DNA from: CBDFKQ01 sp965248855
Lineage (GTDB): Bacteria; Bacteroidota; Bacteroidia; Cytophagales; 172606-1
DNA length: 39,993 nt
Direction of reading: 5' to 3'
NCBI GenBank assembly: GCA_965248855.1
Contig: CBDFKQ010000009.1
Coordinates: 1 to 39,993 of the forward strand
How positions within the stretch are numbered: position 1 is the stretch's first letter; every line of letters begins with the position of its first letter. Below the pieces are notes generated by a model that did no database searches, was not told the origin of the DNA, and was given only the letters and a program-made list of their open reading frames with translations. A program made the position numbers and the translations under genes. This document shows, in pieces, positions 34,701 through 39,993 of the stretch.

Positions 34701-36272
34701 ATTGGGCAGGTTTTGAAATGAATGCAGCGGGTGCCATATATTTTCATCGTCTAATTCAAAATATCCTTTGGGCTCCATGTTAAAACTTACCAACTGTTTA
34801 CCGCCGTCGGCATCCAAATCGACTAATTGTAATGCATTGCCCAAGCCTGTAAATGAAGGTTTGGGGCTCACTAACCGGATCTGTTCAAAGTTACCGTCTC
34901 CCAGGTTATGTTTATAATACCAGCCGCCTGCCTGCTCGGTAAGTATCCCTGAAAGGCCTTCGTTAAATAAATCAGTGAATTGATAGCTTGATCCTTCCAG
35001 GCCTGAGGGCAAATTTACTCCATTGTCGGGTGAAATTTCTTTTACTTCATCACTCCACTTATGCTTTTGATATTCGAATTCAATTGGTGGAAGGCTTTTT
35101 TGCGAATAACTGCCATCATTTTTTTTGATGTAGCCAAAACTTGTAATGGCTTTAAGAAAGGTAAAATCTTTTTCAACTGTTTTGTCATGTTCAAAGATAA
35201 CAGACTTTACCAACCCCTCGTATTCGTCAATCCCTGCAAAATGATGGAATAAAAATACCCTTTTGCAAAGGCGTGTGGTGCGTATTTCAAAACCGGATTT
35301 ATAATCTGAAAAAGCATCTAACCTAAAATCCCAGTCTTTTATTTTATTATAAGGAGAGTTTAAATCATACTCACCATAATCAAAAATGGTTGAAAATAAG
35401 TAATCTGTTTCTGTCGGAAAAGCGTCATTAAATTTCTTATATGGAGTTTTATTGCCATATAACACCTTCTCCAAATACAGGTTTGTATAAGTTATGCTGT
35501 CTTTTTTAAATCGGTTATGATTGTACGTAAGAGATAGGTCCAACCCCTTTTCATCCTCTTTTTTATAAATATAATTTGCACAGTTGCCTTTGTCGTCAAA
35601 AACAAATTCCGGCAGCCATTCATAAATTTTGTTTATGTCATTTGGGTCAGCAATTCTTGAGTGAATGCTCCATCCAAATAGTGTAGTTGTATTATCTCTG
35701 GCGATGACTCTCCATTTTATTTCGCAGTTGGATTTTCTATACCACCGTTCTATTCTCGCAAATAAACCTTCTATTCGTGGCTTGTAAAATCGAATTGTGA
35801 AGAGATTATCGGTAGAATCTTTTTCATTAATAATGTAATCGCCATTTAAATCAAGTGAAAAACTTCCGTCAGCTTCTTTTTTAAATTCGGGTACCAAATC
35901 TTCAGCTTCGGAAAAGAGAAAGGTATCAGAGTCTATTGCATCCAGGTACTCGGGAAGTGCTTTGTCGGTTTTTCTTTTTATGGATGAAAGGCCTAAATTC
36001 CAACCCAATCCGAATACTCCGTTTCCGGCACCGGAGTTATAAGATAAACTTAATGAAGGTGATGCTCCGCGAGCCGGAGAGAAAGGAAGCGGAATAGAAA
36101 AGGAAGCTGTACCATTGACGGCATTTACTGAAAATTTTTCATCAATCCCTTTCATCGCCCCTCCACCTTTGGGAAGAGATATGGAAGGGATATCAATCGC
36201 ATTTGATTTAGTTTTCCCTCCATCAGTTTTAAGAAATTGAGAAGAAGAACTGCTGTGTGATTGCTCTTTCAT
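28719..36272 (-). CDS. TcB-TcC fusion: SpvB/TcdB-Rhs cocoon with hypervariable C-terminal tail
   Basis: A 2517-aa fusion of the TcB and TcC subunits, which form a hollow Rhs cocoon that holds and cleaves off the toxic C-terminus before TcA translocates it. An SpvB domain covers about 30-350 (NGTASFSIPLPFSP, LSYNSGAGNGVFGLGW). Five FG-GAP/VCBS-like Asp-rich repeats lie at about 480-710 (DLNGDGKPEI, DMSGDGMTDI, DIDGSGTTDI). TcdB middle domains reach about 830 (GYYDHAEREFRGFGRVE). YD/Rhs repeats run from about 1400, and the Rhs-associated core at about 2096-2210 includes GLEYHSARYYLPWLGRW and LNSDPIG. Residues 2211-2517 are the variable tail. There is no signal peptide. It is the first gene of the Tc locus; the TcA partner is 4.2 kb downstream on the same strand. 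Confidence 0.93.
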   Translation of the reverse strand: MKEQSHSSSSSQFLKTDGGKTKSNAIDIPSISLPKGGGAMKGIDEKFSVNAVNGTASFSIPLPFSPARGASPSLSLSYNSGAGNGVFGLGWNLGLSSIKRKTDKALPEYLDAIDSDTFLFSEAEDLVPEFKKEADGSFSLDLNGDYIINEKDSTDNLFTIRFYKPRIEGLFARIERWYRKSNCEIKWRVIARDNTTTLFGWSIHSRIADPNDINKIYEWLPEFVFDDKGNCANYIYKKEDEKGLDLSLTYNHNRFKKDSITYTNLYLEKVLYGNKTPYKKFNDAFPTETDYLFSTIFDYGEYDLNSPYNKIKDWDFRLDAFSDYKSGFEIRTTRLCKRVFLFHHFAGIDEYEGLVKSVIFEHDKTVEKDFTFLKAITSFGYIKKNDGSYSQKSLPPIEFEYQKHKWSDEVKEISPDNGVNLPSGLEGSSYQFTDLFNEGLSGILTEQAGGWYYKHNLGDGNFEQIRLVSPKPSFTGLGNALQLVDLDADGGKQLVSFNMEPKGYFELDDENIWHPLHSFQNLPNINFNDANTRMIDLNGDGKPEIIISEDNVFTWYPSKGRDGFSQSQKTPKSFDEEAGPHIVFADEKQTVFMADMSGDGMTDIARIRNGEVCYWPNLGYGKFGAKVAMDNSPVFDNPDSFNPAYIKLADIDGSGTTDIIYLGKNNFTCWLNLSGNRFGEKPFEINHFPEIHDHATITVADLLGNGVACIIWSSNLPKNNSSSIRYVDLMNSRKPHIMVSYKNNLGKEASLEYTPSTKFYIQDKLAGTPWVSKLHFPVHCVSKTETRDKISGYRFVSSYTYHHGYYDHAEREFRGFGRVEQTDSEHFEHWQKGDASNIVDKELHQEPVVSKSWHHTGAFISREKILNQFAHEYWYEEMARQGFSVTHHEVSLPDARLIPSPCLTQSIIDQLSAGEWREALRACKGMGLRSETFAKDASNYGDTTEAKQKELTPYTVATHNCLIELLQPKGKNKFAVFAVKESEAITYSYERNTEDPRLAHTLNIKLDEYGNVLESASVVYPRLTPDISLPPETQTEQSKTVIIYNQNQFTNDVIGNDVYRLRLTSEVKTYELKGISKTGTLYTPQDFNSTLGSAQEIPYHQVENVPTSGNPQKRLIEHARTNYRRNDLTGALPVHKLESLALPFESYQLSYTPELLYDIYSSKIDSSMMDEGKFTHIEGDNNWWIRSGITQFIDSPETVIDAQNRFYAPISYTDSYGAITKVKYYGNYFLFIQETEDALGNKSKVDKFNFRTFSPQRMKDVNGNLSEAIADELGLIKAMAVFGKGNEADDLLGLNEFTAGSEINQINNFFNAFDSGQLTAIGKDLLQHASARFVYDFDIYRNTGEPVSIASIVREEHFKKNINSPVQLSFEYSNGLGKVVLKKVQAEPGPAKKVVVNNDNTYTVTDEDTSGANQLRWIGNGKTILNNKGNAVKQYEPYFSTTHRYEDFKELVETGVTPVMYYDAAGRLIKTQMPDGTFSKVIFDSWKQAVYDANDTVLESTWYHNRSNRLIDVELLAQGKDPVREKEAADKAAKHADTPNVLHFDTLGRPVLSVENNRNISSQANEYYYTKVVLDVEGNLRKVTDARGNIVMQYKYDMLGKLVYQNSMDAGQRWLLTNSLSNLLRTWDERNHEFQYFYDILHRPTYSKVMGGGGASPLDHIFDKSIYGESLLLPNRSNEVVIQKKNIIGKPIKHYDTGGMIDTPEYDFKGQALSTTRKLFKKYKETVNWIDANLASDLESDAFTFTTETDAIGRITKQIAPDNSVITPSYNEAGLLNSEKVLHPGAILASPYIKDIHYNEKGQRSKIIYGNDVITKFYYDKETFRLKRLTTKRQNNDPLQDWNYTFDAVGNITHIEDKNIPVTFFNNQKVTGVSEYTYDTIYRLANATGRENDAALTFNNRDNWNDAPYMQMYNANDPMAVRNYTQSYRYDAVGNILQMKHTSANNNWTRDYVYEMINNRLKTTQIGSETYRYPHHSAHGFITAMPHLEEMAWNFKEELVKSIRQKRTDGGSPETTYYQYDGQGQRIRKITENHADAGNDPALKDQRIYISGYELYKNSNNGLERTSLSLMDEGHRFVMVDTETEPKKILGIPAGRTSPIQTVRYQLHNHLGSSALELNDISQVISYEEYHPYGTTSYQATNAAIKTAAKRYRYTGMERDEETGLEYHSARYYLPWLGRWLNSDPIGIGDGVNLYRYCSCNPITLYDKKGTDGTNWKTIDDNGKQGYESTGDQAKTDMGKVVKAVSDPALKSDAVKNVKKLILDPELSKLKTSLLKDWNGKDEQGRSNKPGIIVGGLVLLLPTLGVLGALAVKNDKLDVPIIGDFYPRQGVFALGSLGVGALTEGLTNDRFKIGFGYEKKKGTDVYSFELTLKGPKASDADKPITDSNKMTPVKTPKQKEQDKTRAEINAPASITLSAKVGSNLGEGTLKFEKPTDIGRVTIATTLKIDPQTGPSQGVKASITSSIFGSRVEFSGQAFINAPKTTASPFDVKIPGPTVITSPPLSGNGFSFGIIGTF
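28722..29642 (-). other. Hypervariable C-terminal tail (candidate toxin domain) of TcB-TcC
   Basis: The 307 residues after the Rhs core (core ends YDKKG). I recognise no known toxin fold. Seen in order: a charged helical part (1-80 of the tail), a hydrophobic segment GIIVGGLVLLLPTLGVLGAL at tail positions 81-100, a second Gly-rich apolar patch (GVFALGSLGVGAL), then alternating amphipathic beta-like strands (FKIGFGYEKK, YSFELTLKG, SITLSAKVGS, RVEFSGQAFI) and a Pro/Gly end FSFGIIGTF. A membrane-active or pore-forming domain is one inference; nothing catalytic is visible. Confidence 0.6.
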
Positions 36273-36356
36273 TACTTATTTATTATTGAGTTATTAAAAA
36301 GGTTGGAAAAGGATAAAATTCCATGGGAATGGAAAACTTCTTGGTTGAATGGATGG

Positions 36357-36647
36357 CTAAATCAGGCAGGGTATATAATGCCTTAAAAAAATATTTGGTT
36401 TATTTTTAATAAAATACAGAGACTTAATGTTTCCGTATTTTGAATTATTTTTATGGAAGTTGTTAGAAGAATCGCGAAAAGCAAGATTATAAACTCTTAA
36501 ATGACTTTTTAATGCTTCGCTTAACTTGAGGATTTGATATTTATTCTTTAATACTTCAAGAAGGATTAATTTTCTAAAGTTTTTTAATTTATTAAAAAAA
36601 AGACAATACAATATCACCTTGGCTTGTAGCCAATTTATTTTTTTCAT
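36357..36647 (-). CDS. Weak small basic ORF upstream of the Tc locus
   Basis: A 96-codon ORF beginning MKKINWLQAKVILYCLFF. It is unusually rich in Lys, Asn, Leu and Ile, as expected for chance ORFs in AT-rich DNA, and matches no family I know. It starts with ATG and lies 84 bases upstream of the TcB-TcC start on the same strand, so a small co-transcribed gene is possible. Confidence 0.25.
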   Translation of the reverse strand: MKKINWLQAKVILYCLFFNKLKNFRKLILLEVLKNKYQILKLSEALKSHLRVYNLAFRDSSNNFHKNNSKYGNIKSLYFIKNKPNIFLRHYIPCLI

Positions 36648-37050
36648 AGATGGTGTATAAAAAAATTAAATAATGTCCAAACCTTTATATGGCTCGAAAC
36701 TTAAAGAAATAATAAAGACTAGATTTTTTTAAGAGATTTTCAACTAAATCAAAGATATCGTGAAAATAAAATAAATTTAAACTGAAATTTTAAAGGGGCT
36801 TCAACGTGATGTCGTGACAATGATAAATTTATTTTTACAAAAAAACAATTTTTTATTTATATTTTAATTCAAAAATTATTGAAATATCAATATCGTTATA
36901 TTCATATTCTTATTACGGATTCATAAAAATCAGATTATTTATTATGATTAAGAAAATATAATCAACTTTAATGTGCCTGTAAATTTTTTTATTTGCATCT
37001 TTTAAAAAATACAAAAACCTTTTCTTCAACTTTCCTATTTTTCATTTTTA

Positions 37051-37080
37051 TTGTCTTTCCATATCAATTAATTATTTTTG
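37051..37080 (+). promoter_or_regulatory. Candidate guaA promoter (-33 TTG, -7 TATTTTTG)
   Basis: TATTTTTG at 37073-37080 is an exact TAnnTTTG match, and TTG at 37051-37053 lies 19 bases before it, as in the Bacteroidota sigma-ABfr consensus. The guaA ATG starts only 4 bases after the box, so the transcript would have almost no leader. Confidence 0.5.
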
Positions 37081-37084
37081 CCGC

Positions 37085-38617
37085 ATGATAGCAGAAAAAA
37101 TAATTGTTCTTGATTTTGGTTCTCAATACACTCAGTTGATAGCACGCAGGGTAAGGGAGTTAAATGTGTATTGTGAAATATATCCTTTTAATCATTTTCC
37201 ACCTCTCGATGCATCGGTTAAAGGAGTTATACTTTCCGGAAGCCCTTGTTCAGTTCGAGAAGAAAATTCTCCTAAACCCGATTTGGCGGTTTTTCGTGGT
37301 AAATTGCCGGTTTTAGGTATCTGTTACGGAGCACAATTATTGGCTTATCAGGAGGGAGGTGAAGTTTTACCTTCTTCAACGAGGGAATATGGACGGGCAA
37401 AAATTAATCATTTAGTTAATAACACCGAATTATTAAAAAATTTATCTATCAATACACAAGTATGGATGTCGCATGCCGATACCATTAATTTAGTGCCCAA
37501 AAACTTTGATATCATTGCCGGTACAGATACGGTAAAAATTGCTGCTTTCCAAATTCATAATGAAAAAACGTACGGCATTCAATTCCATCCGGAGGTAACG
37601 CACAGTACTGAAGGTAAAATATTACTCAAAAATTTTATTGTTGATATCTGCGGATGCATTCAGGATTGGACCCCGGTTCACTTTATAGACGATACAGTAA
37701 AGGAATTAAAAGAAAAATTAGGGAATGATAAGGTCGTAATGGCACTTTCGGGAGGAGTTGATTCTTCAGTGGCTGCTACACTCATTCAAAAAGCGATAGG
37801 AGATAATTTATTTTGCATATTTGTTGATAACGGTTTATTAAGGAAAGATGAATTTGCAAGCGTTCTGGATTCTTACAAAGATATGGGTTTGAATGTGAAA
37901 GGAATTGATGCGAAACATGAATTTTACCACGCCCTTTCAGGATTGAAAGATCCGGAAGAAAAACGGAAGGCAATTGGCAGAACATTTATTGAAATTTTCG
38001 ACAAAGAGGCACATCGTTTAACAGATGTTAAGTGGCTTGGACAAGGAACAATATACCCTGATGTTATTGAATCAGTTTCTGTTAACGGTCCCTCTGTTAC
38101 AATTAAATCGCATCATAATGTTGGTGGATTACCGGAAAAAATGAATATGAAAGTGGTCGAACCACTCAGGAGTTTGTTTAAAGATGAAGTGAGGCTCGTA
38201 GGCAGATCTTTATCAATCAGCGAAAACATTATTGGAAGGCATCCTTTCCCGGGTCCCGGTTTAGGAATAAGGATTTTAGGTGATATTACAGCCGAAAAAG
38301 TAACTATGCTTCAAGAAGTAGATTCGATTTTTATAAACGGACTTAAAAATCATAATTTATATCACAATGTTTGGCAGGCAGGTGCTATATTATTACCGGT
38401 TCAATCAGTAGGAGTGATGGGTGATGAAAGAACTTATGAAAATGCCGTTGCTTTGCGAGCGGTAACCAGTATTGATGGAATGACTGCAGATTGGGCTCAT
38501 TTACCTTATGATTTTTTGGCTGATATTTCAAACGAAATAATTAATAAAGTAAAAGGAGTGAACCGGGTAGTTTATGATATCAGCAGTAAACCGCCTGCAA
38601 CAATCGAATGGGAGTAG
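37085..38617 (+). CDS. guaA: GMP synthase (glutamine-hydrolysing)
   Basis: A 510-aa enzyme that converts XMP to GMP using ATP and ammonia from glutamine, the last step of guanine nucleotide synthesis. The class I glutamine amidotransferase domain (1-195) opens with KIIVLDFGSQYTQLIARRVRE and has the nucleophile Cys80 in GICYGAQLL and the His/Glu pair in QFHPEVTHS. The ATP-pyrophosphatase domain has the PP-loop ALSGGVDSSVAA near 220. The dimerisation domain ends with the family tail DISSKPPATIEWE. The length is slightly shorter than the E. coli enzyme, and all key motifs are intact. Confidence 0.98.
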   Translation: MIAEKIIVLDFGSQYTQLIARRVRELNVYCEIYPFNHFPPLDASVKGVILSGSPCSVREENSPKPDLAVFRGKLPVLGICYGAQLLAYQEGGEVLPSSTREYGRAKINHLVNNTELLKNLSINTQVWMSHADTINLVPKNFDIIAGTDTVKIAAFQIHNEKTYGIQFHPEVTHSTEGKILLKNFIVDICGCIQDWTPVHFIDDTVKELKEKLGNDKVVMALSGGVDSSVAATLIQKAIGDNLFCIFVDNGLLRKDEFASVLDSYKDMGLNVKGIDAKHEFYHALSGLKDPEEKRKAIGRTFIEIFDKEAHRLTDVKWLGQGTIYPDVIESVSVNGPSVTIKSHHNVGGLPEKMNMKVVEPLRSLFKDEVRLVGRSLSISENIIGRHPFPGPGLGIRILGDITAEKVTMLQEVDSIFINGLKNHNLYHNVWQAGAILLPVQSVGVMGDERTYENAVALRAVTSIDGMTADWAHLPYDFLADISNEIINKVKGVNRVVYDISSKPPATIEWE

Positions 38618-38682
38618 AGTTTTTTAGATTAATTAAATATTCAATTATTAATCATTCTTTAAATTAATTTACTTTATTTATA

Positions 38683-39390
38683 ATGACTGTGAATGAAATA
38701 ATGACTGAACTGCAATCATTTGGAAGCGAAGGAGTTAAAAGGATATTTTTAAAACATGGAATAAAAGAACCACTTTTTGGAGTTAAGATTGCCGATTTAA
38801 AAACGCTCCAAAAAAAAATTAAAAAAGATTATCAATTAGCTCTTGATCTTTACGCAACCGGTAATGCCGATGCCATGTATTTGGCCGGCTTAATTGCCGA
38901 TGACGAAAAGATGACAAAAGCCAATTTACAAAAATGGGTGGAACAGGCAATTTCAAATAATATTAATGAATATACTGTGCCATGGGTAGCTGCAGGTAGT
39001 AAGTTTGGCTATGAGATTGCGATGGAATGGATAGAAAGTCAACATGATTATATCGCAGCTGCAGGATGGGCTACCTTAGGTAACATTGCAGCATTAAAAC
39101 CGGATAATGATTTAAATATAGCCTCTTACCTGATTTTGTTACATCGGGTTATAAATTCGATTCATGCTTCCGGAGCAAGAGTAAAGTATTGTATGAATAA
39201 TTTTGTGATTAATGTAGGCTCGTATATAGCACCTTTAACAGATGAAGCTTTTAATGCAACCGTTAAAATTGGTGAAGTGCATGTTAATATGAATGGTACA
39301 AGTTGTAAAGTGCCAAATGCTGCTGTGTATATCGCCAAGGTAAATAAATCAGGTAAGCTAGGGAAAAAGAAAAAAACAGTAAAGTGTTGA
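38683..39390 (+). CDS. DNA alkylation repair (AlkD-like) family protein
   Basis: A 235-aa helical-repeat protein of the AlkD family (PF08713), whose characterised members are glycosylases for N3- and N7-alkylated purines. Visible family features are FGVKIADLKTLQKKIKKDY near 33, a run of HEAT-like helices, YTVPWVAAGSKFG near 97, AAAGWATLGN near 125, and the tail GKLGKKKKTVKC. The Trp-Asp-x-x-Asp type segment that carries the catalytic Asp in Bacillus AlkD seems to be replaced by YTVPW here, so glycosylase activity is uncertain. It starts 65 bases after guaA, possibly in one transcript. Confidence 0.85.
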   Translation: MTVNEIMTELQSFGSEGVKRIFLKHGIKEPLFGVKIADLKTLQKKIKKDYQLALDLYATGNADAMYLAGLIADDEKMTKANLQKWVEQAISNNINEYTVPWVAAGSKFGYEIAMEWIESQHDYIAAAGWATLGNIAALKPDNDLNIASYLILLHRVINSIHASGARVKYCMNNFVINVGSYIAPLTDEAFNATVKIGEVHVNMNGTSCKVPNAAVYIAKVNKSGKLGKKKKTVKC

Positions 39391-39569
39391 GGTTTGTGAA
39401 TTTTAAAAATATTCTTTAATAATATTAGGACTCATTTTTATTATCGCCAGGCATAATTAATGTAAAATTTATTTTATCAACAATTATTTTCATTTGTAAA
39501 TGATTTTATTTTTTAAAATTATACTACTTTCAGGCCTTCTTATATATTTCATTCTGTAAAAACTTAAAA

Positions 39570-39993
39570 TTGAAAAATTTCATATCCCTTAATGATGTTG
39601 AAAATCCTGATGATTTGGTTAAACAAGCATTGGAATTAAAAAAAAATCCTTTTTCTCATACCCATTTAGGTAAAAATAAAACAATAGGCTTACTGTTTTT
39701 TAATGCAAGTTTACGAACACGCTTAAGCACTCAACGCGCAGCTCAAAATTTAGGTTTGAATGTAATAGTAATGAATGTTACTCAGGATAGTTGGGGTTTG
39801 GAAATGATGGATGGATTAATAATGGACGGTAACAAAGCCGAACACGTGAGAGAAGCAGCGCCCGTTATTGCTCAGTATTGCGATATAATAGCAGTTCGAT
39901 CATTTGCGGAATTAAAAGAAAGGGATTTAGATTATCAGGAAATCGTTATAAATAAATTTAAAGATTTTTCCGGAGTACCGATTGTGAATTTAG
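39570..39993 (+). CDS. argF': N-succinylornithine carbamoyltransferase, 3' truncated by window edge
   Basis: The first 141 codons of a transcarbamylase that matches the Bacteroides ArgF' type, used for arginine synthesis through succinylated intermediates. Visible are FFNASLRTRLSTQRAA (carbamoyl-phosphate site, S-L-R-T-R), LGLNVIVMNV, IMDGNKAEHVREAAPV (the 80s loop) and CDIIAVRSFAEL. No ATG exists between the upstream in-frame stop (39501) and the conserved region; TTG at 39570 gives the family N-terminus (KNFISLNDVENPDD) and the expected residue numbering. The residue at position 90, which separates succinyl- from acetyl-specific enzymes, is Ala. The reading frame is open to the window edge. 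Confidence 0.9.
   Translation, partial: MKNFISLNDVENPDDLVKQALELKKNPFSHTHLGKNKTIGLLFFNASLRTRLSTQRAAQNLGLNVIVMNVTQDSWGLEMMDGLIMDGNKAEHVREAAPVIAQYCDIIAVRSFAELKERDLDYQEIVINKFKDFSGVPIVNL

Larger units (their letters stand above)
36273..37084. other. 812-base region upstream of TcB-TcC and guaA
   Basis: A very AT-rich divergent intergenic region. It contains one weak minus-strand ORF (36357-36647) and the guaA promoter candidate near its right edge. The rest (36648-37048) shows no gene, hairpin or repeat that I can support. The promoter of the Tc locus should be in the left part, but no TAnnTTTG box at a useful distance was seen. Confidence 0.4.

Noticed and set aside
38627..38653. GATTAAT/ATTAATC hairpin between guaA and the AlkD-like gene as a terminator
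   Set aside because: Seven A/T-dominated pairs with a 13-base loop and no strong T tail; expected by chance in this base composition.

Overview
This window is chromosomal DNA from an AT-rich member of the Bacteroidota. The evidence is a PorQ-type type IX secretion protein, a PorE-like TPR/PD40/OmpA protein, a Bacteroides-type N-succinylornithine carbamoyltransferase, two proteins with CarboxypepD_reg-like domains, and promoter-like TAnnTTTG boxes. I cannot place it below phylum. No tRNA, rRNA, CRISPR array, transposase or integrase was seen.

Bases 1-4423 (plus strand) hold the 3' end of pckA, then small accessory genes: a SUKH/SMI1-type protein, a glyoxalase/VOC protein, a DUF1801 protein, an AraC-type regulator and an SDR oxidoreductase. 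A hairpin terminator separates the SDR gene from a minus-strand block (4584-9035): hslU, an orphan DUF433 antitoxin-like gene, porQ, a zinc-ribbon/CarboxypepD membrane protein and a SAM methyltransferase. A short helical hypothetical gene (+) converges on lon (-) across a clear bidirectional hairpin. A PorE-like envelope protein (12834-14822, +) follows.

The centrepiece is a minus-strand insecticidal-type Tc toxin locus, 15372-36272. In transcription order it has: a 2517-aa TcB-TcC fusion ending in an unrecognised 307-aa hypervariable tail; a 52-aa broken copy of a small membrane protein; a 67-aa broken copy of the TcA N-terminus; a 159-aa CxxC protein; the intact 117-aa two-TM membrane protein; a phospholipase C/acid phosphatase-type phosphoesterase; and the 3050-aa TcA. 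The phosphoesterase starts with about 130 residues of 11-residue Cys/Trp repeats that I do not recognise as a named domain. Similar AT-rich leaders recur before several genes of the locus. With the two gene fragments they point to an ancestral tandem duplication that later partly collapsed. TcA should form the translocation channel and TcB-TcC the cocoon holding the toxic tail. The phosphoesterase, CxxC protein and two-TM protein are candidate accessory effector, chaperone or release factors; those roles are inference.

Bases 37085-39993 (plus strand) return to housekeeping genes: guaA, whose best promoter match ends almost at its start codon, an AlkD-like DNA alkylation repair protein, and the 5' part of the succinylornithine carbamoyltransferase gene, cut by the window edge.
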